From Desulfobulbaceae bacterium (lineage in GTDB: Bacteria > Desulfobacterota > Desulfobulbia > Desulfobulbales > SURF-16): a DNA stretch of 64,000 bases. Below the pieces are notes generated by a model. That model saw only the letters and a list, made by a program, of their open reading frames with translations. It was not told the origin of the DNA and searched no databases. Every line of letters begins with the position of its first letter. Position 1 is the stretch's first letter. Of this stretch, positions 28,101 to 36,992 are shown in pieces. The stretch spans positions 11,866 through 75,865 of the forward strand of contig JALNXE010000006.1 in the NCBI GenBank assembly GCA_023230525.1. Direction: 5' to 3'. A program made the position numbers and the translations under genes.

Positions 28101-31100
28101 AGACGCAATGCCTCTTTTGGCGATAAATTACGATCCACAAATTCAGCAAAAAAGCCTGTTTCTGCCTCTAAGCCCTTAACGGCCCGGCGTAAACATTCCA
28201 GACCATCTGCCCAGCTCCGAATGCGAGCATCCCGAAAACCGGTAATATTAGCGCCTAATAAACCCCGAATAGCTTCATCTACACCCGCCAAACGCTCAAT
28301 ATCTGCACTTACTATTCCACCCTTGGCAGCCAATTCAGAAATTCTTTCTGAAGGAATCGCCGATAAATCAACCTTGTCGGATAGTCCCGGAGATTTAACA
28401 AAAGCCGAACGAGCAAAGAGATACCAGTCATTCAATCGTGTAATCTTATCGATATCAGTTTCAAGCCCACGAAACAGACTTCCAAAACACTCCCTAAATT
28501 CAGAATCGGCGATAAAGGCATGACGAGACTCAATCCACGACACCAAGGAGGAAAGTTCCTCTACACGCTGTCTCGCCGAGAGTTTCCGTTTCTCCTTGCA
28601 CAAACCTCCATGAAGTTGACGCGCCTTGCGCCATTTTCCATCAAAGAACGCAAACAATCCGTCTTTTTGCCTCAACACAACTATTGCAGATTTAATGTCA
28701 GAGATTTCAGGTAGTGCATCGAGATAAAAAATCTGGCCGAGATCAGCACCCATTTGTTCTTCTGAAACAAGGAAGCCCTTGATCCTGGCGATAAGTTCAG
28801 TTGTCCTTGCAAGGCCAAAACCAGGCAGTCTGTATTCAAGTAAATCAGCAGGGGCTTGTTGGGCCACTTCCGCAAGAAGAGAGGCTTCTTCAACGGCATG
28901 TTCTGTCAAATCAAATGGAAGGCCAAATCTTTCAATAACTGTCCGGCACCGCTCCAAGGCTTCTGCGCAGGCTGTTATTTCGGTTTCAATGGCTCCTTTT
29001 AACCGTTCAATTTCTGCAATCGTTCTGTCGGCTAACGGAAACGCTACAAACCTCCGTGCCTTTTCCAAAATTTGCGAATTGATTTCAGATTGGCTTATTA
29101 AACCGGGGATTCCATCCGGGCCAACCAGCCTTGCCACAGCTTCGGGGGATGAATCGAAGTTTAACTCTCTGTTCTTTGCAATATCCGAGATGTGATTAAG
29201 GGCAGTACCCAGTAAGGCAACAACATCCGTCATAGCGTTGGCCTTTTCCAAGGCCGTTGTGATGCTTACAGGCCCTAACCCAAATGAGGTAATCTTTGCA
29301 TAAGTGCTGAGAAATTCTTCGGCAGCATCCCGGCTTGCGGCGCTGTAAGGAGGCGCTGCTTCTTGGGAAGAGGCAAATTTTTCCACAGCCTGCTCAAACA
29401 AGACGACCCGTTGCTGCGCCTTAGTAAGGTCAGCCGACATCAGACTGTCTTGCAACTGATGATGGATAATGCGTTTTTTTATCTCTCCTACTTCATTTGT
29501 AGAAAGTCGAGTTCCATCAACTAAAACGGCACTGGCCGCCCTGACAAGCTCCCGCCCTTTCTCAACACCCGTCACCACATCAGAAAGGGCACTAAAACTG
29601 TTCTTCCCAATGGGATCAGAATCAGGAATAAACATCTTACCCAATAGAGATGAATCGGCCTTTTCTGGAAAATCTGAAATATTGATCAGTTTTTCCCTGA
29701 TCAAATCTGCCGAAACAGTCGACGGCTGTCTATCCAGGCTGAAATAGAAAACAGCCTCGTCCGCAGCTTTGTCTGCCTTCCGTGCTTGCTCCAGGGCTTG
29801 GCTGAGAATACGGGCAATGGCATTATCGTCGGAAGGAACCAGCGGGTTGGGGTGAAATCCCCACCATGGATGACATTCGTCAAATCGCCCAACAGTATCA
29901 TGCAATTCAGCAAGGCCTTCAAGTCTTGAGCGGCGAGACTCAATATCGTCATATGTCCATTGAGAGGCCTCGGGAAACCCCATGCTTTGAACAGCTCCTG
30001 AGAGATCACTACCTAATTCTTGCCGCCGCCTCTCAGCCGCCCAGAAAATCTCATTGATCGTCAAATCCAGCGCATTACCAATCCGGCTGCCTATCAATTC
30101 AGCGTATCGAGCAAGCTCTCCCTTCTGCCGCTGCAAGGTGGCTTGTTTTGCCTGAAGTGTGACGGTCGAGGGAAATTGCTGCTCGATTCGAGCCTCAATG
30201 TCCTCAAGAAATTTTTTCTTGTGAGTTTTGTGAGAATGGAGTTCGAGACAAAAATCGCCAAGGCCTGCGTGATTGAGACGGTTGCGTACAACATCAAGAG
30301 CGGCAAGTTTCTCCGACACAAACAAAACCTTCTTGCCCTTCAAAAGGGCCGAAGCGATGATATTGGTAATGGTTTGCGACTTGCCGGTACCAGGAGGCCC
30401 GTTAATGACCATATTTTTACCGGCAAGGACATCTATTATTGCGCTATGCTGCGACGAGTCTGCATCATAAATAAGAGCCTGTGATGCCTCCGGGCATTCG
30501 TCAATCCGGTAATCCTCGGCATGAAACCCATCACTGCCTTCGCCCCCTCCGCCCGAGAAAACCGACTGAATGAGATCATGCGCCAAAAGTCCGGGATTCT
30601 TTTTGGAGTCAAGATCAGACCAGATTGCCAGTTTGCCGAAAGACAACATCCCGAGGGTGATCTGCCGTCGCACCTTCCACCTGCTCTTGTTTCTGATGGC
30701 CTGATCGAGCCGGGCAAAGTATGCCTCTGGTGAATCCTCCTCAGAAAAATCGGGGAGATTGAGCATAAAATCCCGACGGAGTTTTTCGCGCAGAGTATGG
30801 TTTTCGGCCAGATCCTCACCGCTGTGCATTACGCTGTACTGATAAGTGCTGGTATCCGGAGCAATCCCCTCACGAACGAGAGTAACCGGAAGTGAGATCA
30901 AGGGGGCAAGCAATGGACGGGCAGAGTCTTCGCTGTCGTAAAATTCAAGAAAACCGAACACCAGATAGAGCATGTTGCTGCCGGTCTCTTCAATGGCAGT
31001 CTTGGCCTCACCTGCTATCTTGCGCAACTGCCGTTCAAGGTCAGCAGGATATAGTAGAGTCTGTATTCCGTGAAGTCTGCGGCCCTGGGCTTCTATTTGG

Positions 31101-31456
31101 TTGGAGGAAAACTCAACTGAGGTGGAGATGCCGACCCGACCGGCATGTAACCTGGCTTCAGGCCGTTTGCCCTCATAGCTTTTCGGATCGGGCTCAGGAA
31201 CATACTTGAAGGGAACCGCTTTGCCGTCATCATAAAGTCGTGCGAACACTAGGTTGATGTTCGGTTCGTCAACGATTTGGACGCTGCGCCCTTTGGGATG
31301 GCGGTAATTGAGCAGTCGATTGCGGGATGAGAGGTCGAGAAGACGCTTGCGTAGACGCTCTATGGCCTCGTTGACAGTGATCCCACCGGAAAATATCTCG
31401 CCCACGACTGCATCCGCATCGTTGGCCTGATATTTATTTTCTTCGTTATCGCTCAT
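25163..31456 (-). CDS. DUF4011-SF1 helicase-Vsr-like nuclease with GreA-type C-terminus
   Basis: 2097 residues. Order: DUF4011 region (about 30-300, LLDLSSRNRLLNYRH); SF1 helicase with Walker A GPPGTGKS (353-360), a long coiled and helical insertion, then DEASQ (about 1566) and VVGDPKQLPPTSF; helicase C-terminus with QGDERDVIFIS; a Vsr/MTES_1575-type nuclease (about 1910-1965: GIECDGATYHRG, RDRDRIRQEILESLGW, RIWSTDWF); and a GreA/GreB C-terminal-like tail (about 2020-2090: NELTPVAQALLGLSLGD). From memory, DUF4011-helicase-Vsr proteins act as single-gene phage defence (Hhe type). The GreA-like tail suggests contact with RNA polymerase and is unusual. A remnant of hsdR lies on each side. Confidence 0.85.
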   Translation of the reverse strand: MSDNEENKYQANDADAVVGEIFSGGITVNEAIERLRKRLLDLSSRNRLLNYRHPKGRSVQIVDEPNINLVFARLYDDGKAVPFKYVPEPDPKSYEGKRPEARLHAGRVGISTSVEFSSNQIEAQGRRLHGIQTLLYPADLERQLRKIAGEAKTAIEETGSNMLYLVFGFLEFYDSEDSARPLLAPLISLPVTLVREGIAPDTSTYQYSVMHSGEDLAENHTLREKLRRDFMLNLPDFSEEDSPEAYFARLDQAIRNKSRWKVRRQITLGMLSFGKLAIWSDLDSKKNPGLLAHDLIQSVFSGGGGEGSDGFHAEDYRIDECPEASQALIYDADSSQHSAIIDVLAGKNMVINGPPGTGKSQTITNIIASALLKGKKVLFVSEKLAALDVVRNRLNHAGLGDFCLELHSHKTHKKKFLEDIEARIEQQFPSTVTLQAKQATLQRQKGELARYAELIGSRIGNALDLTINEIFWAAERRRQELGSDLSGAVQSMGFPEASQWTYDDIESRRSRLEGLAELHDTVGRFDECHPWWGFHPNPLVPSDDNAIARILSQALEQARKADKAADEAVFYFSLDRQPSTVSADLIREKLINISDFPEKADSSLLGKMFIPDSDPIGKNSFSALSDVVTGVEKGRELVRAASAVLVDGTRLSTNEVGEIKKRIIHHQLQDSLMSADLTKAQQRVVLFEQAVEKFASSQEAAPPYSAASRDAAEEFLSTYAKITSFGLGPVSITTALEKANAMTDVVALLGTALNHISDIAKNRELNFDSSPEAVARLVGPDGIPGLISQSEINSQILEKARRFVAFPLADRTIAEIERLKGAIETEITACAEALERCRTVIERFGLPFDLTEHAVEEASLLAEVAQQAPADLLEYRLPGFGLARTTELIARIKGFLVSEEQMGADLGQIFYLDALPEISDIKSAIVVLRQKDGLFAFFDGKWRKARQLHGGLCKEKRKLSARQRVEELSSLVSWIESRHAFIADSEFRECFGSLFRGLETDIDKITRLNDWYLFARSAFVKSPGLSDKVDLSAIPSERISELAAKGGIVSADIERLAGVDEAIRGLLGANITGFRDARIRSWADGLECLRRAVKGLEAETGFFAEFVDRNLSPKEALRLMEAKAELDASSSELAMLLAGHKTLKEAAGEALSQVIAVTGETWSEHLPALSKKVSLVIDAADKARFFADGESSLMLAEAFASTKSSMDEEWANITSMPAWNRFEDWQGLIETARDEGREVRGILEGLAFCARPEHSASAVLDAIDQEAEAEFLLDRLAQSEEISSLFGHHFIGVDTDITGLSQAHAWGRLVCERELPLSVQWRLLSDDVQEALEKGRVLFSEIDDGCRDAKVFLEGLCSYGSFNWDDWQKSERDQDLQDRPVEIVRRIESAGAAPGSVLPWSKYLMAREQAQQQGLGDFVDALESNKIPSAALTSAFELSTYQSIGRSAYQAYPELSGFNGVTHDKIRTAYQVLDAEIVSLAGKDFASQINSRTRVPEGRRGTTVGEYTDMHLLRREINKQRRHIPIRQLIKRAGNALQALKPCFMMGPLSVAQYLEQGVLKFDLVVMDEASQLRPEEALGAIARGNQLVVVGDPKQLPPTSFFDRIVDAGDGDEEEDEAPAAISGMESILDICQQLFTPVRSLRWHYRSQHESLIAFSNHHFYKNLVVFPSPYAKNPGLGVKYRYVRSGLYRDRLNKPEAQRVVDAVLEHMIKRPDESLGVVTLNQTQRELIEDLLDKKLKTFKEGVEFLGYWENEGWPFFVKNLENVQGDERDVIFISTTFGKVPGTDKVRQNFGPISRPDGWRRLNVLFTRSKRRIELFTSMSPEDIVVDEKTPLGTKALRDYLDFAKHGILTTTDENVRAPDSDFEISVANVVTAMGYEVKPQLGVAGFFIDMAVRNPDRPGEFLAGIECDGATYHRGHSVRDRDRIRQEILESLGWKSRIHRIWSTDWFYNPRKEVRRLQHFLEERQRLSGDEAPDEWEDAEDYIQDNDSLETQEAGEELVEVSAASAGDEDAFVEVGDRVTYDFVDDPKNRHSVFIVDSASNPKMGIINELTPVAQALLGLSLGDVGELKLPGHKTQQLRLLKIHRQEELLV

Positions 31457-31499
31457 TACCCTCTTTTAAGGGATGTTACCCTTTCTTGGTCCATTTTGC

Positions 31500-31686
31500 G
31501 CCGGGGGAGGCCTGTTCAAGTTGGGCGACCGTGAACGGCTTCCCGCCAAACGCACAGCAGTGCCGCCTCGATATTGCGGTTGGCGAGGTCAAGCCTGTCG
31601 CCCAGTTAATCATAGTCCAGCAGGTTGCGGAACAACGTAACGACGCGGTCCAAGGATTACCTCTCGATTTGACCGACGATGTTCAT
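31500..31686 (-). pseudogene. Remnant of an hsdR N-terminus
   Basis: From ATG at 31686 (minus) one frame reads MNIVGQIER, stop, SLDRVVTLFRNLLDYD, stop, LGDRLDLANRNIEAALL. This matches the start of many HsdR proteins (RVV-LFRD-LGYDYLG...NRNIEEALL) with two in-frame stops. It lies between the ATPase gene and the DUF4011 gene. The last 60 bases before 31457 carry another open frame fragment I do not recognise. Confidence 0.65.
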
Positions 31687-31704
31687 TTGATTTTTTATCC
31701 CCGT

Positions 31705-32886
31705 TTATGAGAGTTCCGGCATGATCCGCTTCATAAATCCGTCAAACAGTGGAACGGTGAAGGCGTTATCGCCGTGTGACGGGCTGTATATCATCCCCTT
31801 TACAATGAGACGGGCACGGACCGGGGCTACAGCGGAGTTTTTCTTGCCAAGAAGGTCGGCAATGTCGCCGGAACGGTGAGGACCTGGCCCTAATTCGGCC
31901 ATGGCCCGGATATATCGTTTTTCTGCTGGAGTCAGTCTGTCAAATCGCACCCTGAAGAAACTTGCATCCAATTCCGCCACGGCTACCTCGTTGGCCCGCT
32001 GTACATCGGCAAGAGTGATAGGCGAGGCCGGAGCTTCACTCCAGGCATGTTTCCCCCACTCCTGGATGAAATACGGATAGCCTTCCGTGCGGCGTAAAAT
32101 CTCGTCGATGGCCTCTTCGCTAAAGGTCACCCCCTCCTGCTCGGCAGGAACGCAGAGGGCTTGACTGGCAGCATCTTTTTCTAACGGCCCAATGGGGATG
32201 AATTCAAACAGGCGCTCCGCATACGACTTGGCTCGGCCCATCTGCCCCAGCAACTGAGGCAAACCGGCGGCCACCAGGGTGATGGGGAGCTGTTTTTGGC
32301 TGGCACGGTGCAGGGCGGTGATCAGGGCGGCGAGTTGCACTTCCGGAATGTATTGCACTTCGTCGATAAACAGAACCACCACGGTTTTGCGTTCAGCAGC
32401 CGTCTCGCCGACACAGACCAACAGATCTGTAATGTCTGTTTCCAGATCGCCACTGTCGGCCAACCCTAATTCGGGACTGAAATCGACATTGAACTCCACA
32501 TCACCGTATTTGAGTTTAGCGATGCGGGCAAAACCGGCCAGAGCGCCAAGCGCTCTGCGCAGTGCTGATTTGGCGGCCTCACCTCTGCTCATCCGAATAA
32601 GGGCAGCCCTGAGAGCCGGACCAAGGATAGCAGGCAATGACCGTTCTTCCGGTGCTTCAATGACCACTGGCACAAAATTTTCAGTCTCGGCGACTAAGCG
32701 GATTCTCTGGAGAAGAACAGTTTTGCCGACACCACGCAGACCGTACAGGATAACGCTGCGCGCCGCCCGTCCGGTTCCGATACGATAAAGCGCCACGGCA
32801 GCCCGTTCAATGATGTCATCGCGTCCCGCCAATTCAGGAGGCGGGGTGCCAGCTCCTGGGGCGTAGGGGTTTCGTCTGGGATCCAT
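31705..32886 (-). CDS. AAA/STAND-type ATPase
   Basis: 393 residues from the ATG at 32886 (MDPRRNPYAPGAG), preferred over the longer frame to 32916. Walker A GLRGVGKT (49-56), Walker B VVLFIDEVQ with D175-E176, a sensor segment PITLVAAGLPQLLGQ, and a C-terminal winged-helix-like domain (RFDRLTPAEKRYIRAMAEL...). The layout matches the archaeal-ATPase/Orc1-like group used as orphan ATPases in mobile elements. It lies between fragments of hsdM and hsdR, so it may have been part of a lost RM operon or inserted into it. Function unknown. Confidence 0.75.
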   Translation of the reverse strand: MDPRRNPYAPGAGTPPPELAGRDDIIERAAVALYRIGTGRAARSVILYGLRGVGKTVLLQRIRLVAETENFVPVVIEAPEERSLPAILGPALRAALIRMSRGEAAKSALRRALGALAGFARIAKLKYGDVEFNVDFSPELGLADSGDLETDITDLLVCVGETAAERKTVVVLFIDEVQYIPEVQLAALITALHRASQKQLPITLVAAGLPQLLGQMGRAKSYAERLFEFIPIGPLEKDAASQALCVPAEQEGVTFSEEAIDEILRRTEGYPYFIQEWGKHAWSEAPASPITLADVQRANEVAVAELDASFFRVRFDRLTPAEKRYIRAMAELGPGPHRSGDIADLLGKKNSAVAPVRARLIVKGMIYSPSHGDNAFTVPLFDGFMKRIMPELS

Positions 32887-33015
32887 AATTATAATAAAAT
32901 ATGTATAGGTTAACAAGAATTGATAACCTATGGTAACTTACGTATAGATGAAAGTCAACTTCTCTGAACACTTCTCTGAACTAAAGATGTGCTATTCCAC
33001 TCCAGCCTGCGAAAT

Positions 33016-33147
33016 TTAGAAGTTTTCATCGGTGTGGCACAGCAGGATGAGAACGTAATCCTTGTACTGGCTGGCATCCATGCCGCCGCGCAGTTCGTCG
33101 CAGGATTTCCAGATGGATGAATAGAGTTCGGATTTCTTCAGGGCCAT
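33016..33147 (-). pseudogene. Truncated hsdM N-terminus
   Basis: ATG at 33147 (minus) reads MALKKSELYSSIWKSCDELR, then GGMDASQYKDYVLILL, and then leaves the family (CHTDENF, stop). These 36 residues match the first helices of HsdM; the rest of the gene is gone. With the hsdR remnants at 31500-31686 and 24952-25155 it documents lost type I RM systems. Confidence 0.7.
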
Positions 33148-33174
33148 GGTGCTATCTTTTTGATGGGTGAAATT

Positions 33175-33696
33175 TTACACACCAAGATTTTTAGGAGCAC
33201 GATAAAACCATTTTTCAATATAAGGCACGGCTATATAGAAGTAGCCGATAGCACAGCACAAAAGAAGCCCAACAACAGAACAATTTTTGAAAAATTCAAC
33301 ATTTGAGTTTTTCAGCATAAACATAAAGAAAAGGGCTATAACGCTACAAAGCAAGGCATACTCTGTCCTGGCTGGTATCCCTGATATTTCTTGAGGTGCA
33401 ATTTTGAGAGGCTCTATTTGTTCTCGTCTATCCTCTCTATGTCCCGCAGGTGTTATGGTTGCCAGACTACCAAATTGATCAGTATTGTCTTTTGAACCTT
33501 CCCCGGTTGCAAGCCATGCGAGATCCACATTGTGAGCTTTACATATATCTTGCATCTGTCGTAGGTCTGGTAAACTCTCTTCTTTTATCCACCGATAGAG
33601 GGTACCTCTATCTACCCCAATAGCGTCGGAAAATTCTTTTTTCTTGTTATTGCCAATAATTTCTGCGATTCTTTTGCCAATTCCAGTAGTTGCCAT
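33175..33696 (-). CDS. XRE-family HTH protein with C-terminal membrane segments
   Basis: 173 residues. Cro/C1-type HTH at about 5-65 (GKRIAEIIGNNKKKEFSDAIGVDRGTLYRWIKEE shortened here; key residues G6, D28, Y32-W34), a polar linker, then two hydrophobic helices (about 112-132 and 140-160). It faces away from the alpA genes across a 449-base divergent region. In this position a repressor of the island's excision or replication genes is expected; the membrane anchor is unusual and may tether it or sense an envelope signal. Confidence 0.75.
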   Translation of the reverse strand: MATTGIGKRIAEIIGNNKKKEFSDAIGVDRGTLYRWIKEESLPDLRQMQDICKAHNVDLAWLATGEGSKDNTDQFGSLATITPAGHREDRREQIEPLKIAPQEISGIPARTEYALLCSVIALFFMFMLKNSNVEFFKNCSVVGLLLCCAIGYFYIAVPYIEKWFYRAPKNLGV

Positions 33697-34145
33697 CTTC
33701 TTCCTCCGTTTTGTCCTTTTTGGTTAATTATTTATCATTGTAATCTCTTCAATGCTCGGCAGGCATCCATGGGGCGCAGGTTAGTCCGGTGAAGGACTTC
33801 ATGAGCTGTGCCATGTACACCTGATATCTTGCGAGATCACAATACTCCCCTCGGGATTCAAATGTCAAATGCACTCACTCTATTTCAAAAATTCACCAAT
33901 AACCTGTGGCAATAATGGAACATGCGACAAATCTGTGCCAGAAATACAGCATATTCTACCTGAGTGATGGAGTATGTCAGCACGCAGTATAAAAAATGGA
34001 TCACAACCTGTTTTAAAAATAAAACATATAAATATCAAAAGGTTACATAATTTTTCTTGTTGTTTTTTCTGGTTGTGCAATGTAGTCTAATGAAGATCAG
34101 AGAGGTTCGATGCCGCAAACAAAAAACAAAAAAAGGAGAAGCATC
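33697..34145. other. Divergent regulatory region between the XRE and alpA genes
   Basis: About 450 bases, AT-rich near the ends. A minus-strand frame from GTG at 33874 to 33749 could encode 41 residues (starts HLTFESRGEY, ends CAPWMPAEH) but has no recognised relative; it may be a fragment. Promoters of the two divergent units must lie here, but I see no convincing consensus. Confidence 0.4.
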
Positions 34146-34361
34146 ATGCACCATGCGCAATCAGCAGCACCCAGGAAAATCCTCCGTATTCGCCAGGTTT
34201 GTGAGAAAACGGGAATGAGCAGGGCCTGGATTTACGGAGCTATTAAATCAGGCAGCTTCCCAGCTCCATTGAGATTAGGCATACGATCAATAGGTTGGGA
34301 GGAGCAGGGGATTGATGGCTGGATTTCGTCACGCATTCCCAAGGAGGTGAACAATGGCTGA
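34146..34361 (+). CDS. AlpA-type excisionase/regulator 1
   Basis: 71 residues from the ATG at 34146, preceded by AAAGGAG at normal spacing (a longer frame from 34110 is less likely). MerR-like winged HTH of the AlpA family: ILRIRQVCEKTGMSRAWIY, SGSFPAPLRLGIRSIGWEE. AlpA proteins activate integrase genes or act as excisionases in P4-like elements. The gene overlaps the second alpA copy by eight bases. Confidence 0.85.
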   Translation: MHHAQSAAPRKILRIRQVCEKTGMSRAWIYGAIKSGSFPAPLRLGIRSIGWEEQGIDGWISSRIPKEVNNG

Positions 34362-34572
34362 GAACAATATCTCTTCGAGCAGTAGCCCGCCACGGCTGCG
34401 AATTTTGAGAAGGGCGGAAGTTCTTTCCATGGTTCCCTTGAGTGATGCCTCTCTCAGGAGGATGGAAAAAGACGGGAGATTTCCCAAAAGAATTCGTTTG
34501 GGCAGTCAGTCTTACGGGTGGGCGGAAAATGAGGTACTGGACTGGATTCGGTTGCGGATGGAGGCCAGATAA
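34354..34572 (+). CDS. AlpA-type excisionase/regulator 2
   Basis: 72 residues, with AAGGAGG before the ATG. Same fold as the preceding gene (RILRRAEVLSMVPLSDASLRRM, FPKRIRLGSQSYGWAENEV), but the two share only the motif core, so this is an old duplication or independent acquisition. Two AlpA genes in tandem upstream of the primase/helicase gene suggest separate control of excision and replication. Confidence 0.85.
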   Translation: MAENNISSSSSPPRLRILRRAEVLSMVPLSDASLRRMEKDGRFPKRIRLGSQSYGWAENEVLDWIRLRMEAR

Positions 34573-34574
34573 AG

Positions 34575-36881
34575 ATGGATGAAACAAATATGGCCGCCCC
34601 CCAGCCAGAGGTAACGGCCATACCGCCCAACTTAATCTTCGAGAAAGCTACCACAAAACATATTGATCATCAAGATTTTCAAGAACATCCGTCACTACAG
34701 AATCCGTTTCCACAGGTTGTCAAAATCTCACGATATACCAAAGAGAGTGGGCCGCTGACCAAAGTCATAAGACTGGTCGATGGCGCTCTGTGTAAAGATG
34801 GTTCTGGGTGTCGGATGAACAGAGGAAAAGTTGAACAATGCAGTATCGGCTCCATGAGCGAACTTGCTTTTCTGTTGCAATCGCTGGGCCTCAACCAGGC
34901 GGTCTCTCTGGGAGTGACGGATTCAGATTCTGTTAAAACCATTACCACCAGGGACAAGGAGACCGAGGATGCCATTCCCCGCACGAAAAGACACATTCGG
35001 TTTAGGCCCAATGAACCGGCATTTATGCTTTTTGATCATGATCAATCCCGCGATAACGCTGTTTTTGCCGATGCAAAAGCAGGCAAGGACTACCTGCCGG
35101 AAATATTGATGGAGATTGTCGCTGATTTCTTCCCCCCGATTCGACATGTCTCCTGGTTGATGAGGCCGTCGACTTCTGCCTGCATTTATGATCAAAGTGG
35201 CAACCTGCTCAAGGGGGAAGGTTCGGGATTTCACATCTATTTTCCTGTGAAGGATGGAAGTGATATTCCAAGATTTATAGAGGTTATGGGGAGTCGGCTC
35301 ATTCTGTTTGGTTATGGCCGGATCGAATTTTCTCGTTCTGGACAAATGCTGGTGCGCACCCTTATTGATTTGCTGGTTGGCAGTCCGGAACGGCTTGTGT
35401 TTGAGGCCGGAGCCCTGTGCGAAGATGGCCTTGTTCAGCGATTACCGATGCCACGTATCAATGAGGGCGTGGTGCTGGATACTCATCTCTTGCCTTCCTT
35501 GTCTGTTAATGAATCACAGCAGTACGAAAATATAGTCAACGACTTGAAGACACTGGCACGGTCTGCACAGGAGAACATTTCTGCTCAGTATATTACGACG
35601 GAATCGGAAAAACTGGTGGTGTCACAATCATGTTCTCATGCTGAAGCCGAGAAAATAATAAGAACCCGGCAGATGCTTCAGCTTGCCGATGATGATTTTC
35701 TCTTTTTTCAGCACGCCAGCGGGCCTGTGTCCGTCCAGGACATGCTGAACAAAGGAGCCACATTTAACTATAGGTGTCTGGCTGACCCCCTTGAACCGGA
35801 GTATGATGGCAATAATAAGGGAAAAGCCATTTTTTACTGGAACAATGGCAAAAATCCGATCATCAAAAGTTTTGCCCATGGTGAGCGCATATACTCATTT
35901 AGACGATATGCTGAGTCGAGATCTGAAGACAATGGACAGAAGAAGCACGGTCAACAGAGGCCGGTTGGCTTTGATATCAAGGTGTTTCTGGAAAAAGACT
36001 TTCCGCCAAGAACAAATTTGTTGGTCCCTTGGCTGCCATCTCAGGGTTTGGCAATGGTGTATGCAAAAAGAGGAATCGGAAAGACTTTTTTTGCATTGAA
36101 TATTGCATTTGCCGTTGCCTCTGGGGGGAGCTATCTGGGCTGGCAGGCTCCGGTAGCGGCTGGTGTTCTCTATCTTGATGGAGAAATGCCAGCTCCAGCC
36201 ATGCAGGAAAGGCTGGCAGCTATTGCCAAGGGAAGTGTTTTGTTTCCAACAGCCCCGCTTATCCTGGTCAATCCTGACTTTCAACCAGAAGGAATGCCAC
36301 GGATTGATCAGGAGGATGGCCAGAAAGCCATTGAAAGTATTTTGACAGATGAAATCAAACTGATTGTGGTGGACAATATCTCAACCCTTTCATGCGCAAA
36401 GGAGAATGAGGCGGATGGGTGGGCACCAGTGCAAGGATGGGCACTGCGGCAAAGGGCCTCTGGCCGAAGTGTCCTGTTTGTGCATCATGCGGGTAAAGGC
36501 GGGGCTCAGCGGGGGACATCTCGGCGTGAAGATGTTCTGGATACGGTTATTGCTCTGCGACATCCAACCCAATATAAGCAGGAGCATGGGGCCGTGTTTG
36601 AAGTCCATTTCGAGAAGAATCGTGGTTTGTACGGCGATGAGGTAAAACCTTTTGAGGCTGCTCTACACTTGGGTAACGGTCAAGAAATGTCCTGGAGTAC
36701 GCGTTCTATTGAACAGACCACCTTTGATAAAGTAGTGACCCTGTTTAACGATGGTGTGAAGCAGAACGATATTGCCGAAGCGCTTGGGATCGATAAATCC
36801 AATGTATCTCGTCATATCAAAAGGGCCAGAGAGTCCTGCCTGCTGGATAGAGAAAAAGACGACGAAGGGGGTATGAGCTAA
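34575..36881 (+). CDS. Primase/helicase-like replication protein of the island
   Basis: 768 residues. The first ~330 residues look like a primase-polymerase type region (FMLFDHDQSRD, GSGFHIYFPVKDGSD), but the metal ligands cannot be assigned safely. A RepA/RecA-like ATPase follows: AKRGIGKTFF (about 497-506) as Walker A, VLYLDGEMP and IKLIVVDNIS as Walker B-like strand, and VLFVHHAGKGGAQRGTS. A C-terminal HTH (about 725-760, QNDIAEALGIDKSNVSRHI) may bind the origin. It starts two bases after alpA2. It would support autonomous replication of the excised element; the candidate iterons are at 7766-7979. Confidence 0.75.
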   Translation: MDETNMAAPQPEVTAIPPNLIFEKATTKHIDHQDFQEHPSLQNPFPQVVKISRYTKESGPLTKVIRLVDGALCKDGSGCRMNRGKVEQCSIGSMSELAFLLQSLGLNQAVSLGVTDSDSVKTITTRDKETEDAIPRTKRHIRFRPNEPAFMLFDHDQSRDNAVFADAKAGKDYLPEILMEIVADFFPPIRHVSWLMRPSTSACIYDQSGNLLKGEGSGFHIYFPVKDGSDIPRFIEVMGSRLILFGYGRIEFSRSGQMLVRTLIDLLVGSPERLVFEAGALCEDGLVQRLPMPRINEGVVLDTHLLPSLSVNESQQYENIVNDLKTLARSAQENISAQYITTESEKLVVSQSCSHAEAEKIIRTRQMLQLADDDFLFFQHASGPVSVQDMLNKGATFNYRCLADPLEPEYDGNNKGKAIFYWNNGKNPIIKSFAHGERIYSFRRYAESRSEDNGQKKHGQQRPVGFDIKVFLEKDFPPRTNLLVPWLPSQGLAMVYAKRGIGKTFFALNIAFAVASGGSYLGWQAPVAAGVLYLDGEMPAPAMQERLAAIAKGSVLFPTAPLILVNPDFQPEGMPRIDQEDGQKAIESILTDEIKLIVVDNISTLSCAKENEADGWAPVQGWALRQRASGRSVLFVHHAGKGGAQRGTSRREDVLDTVIALRHPTQYKQEHGAVFEVHFEKNRGLYGDEVKPFEAALHLGNGQEMSWSTRSIEQTTFDKVVTLFNDGVKQNDIAEALGIDKSNVSRHIKRARESCLLDREKDDEGGMS

Positions 36882-36992
36882 CCTGAGTTGAAGGACATCT
36901 ATGGTTGAGATTAGCCTGGACTTTCAACTGCAAAAGAGATAGATATTTGTCCATCTTGCAGGTGAAATGCCAAAACGCCAAGCGACTTACTT

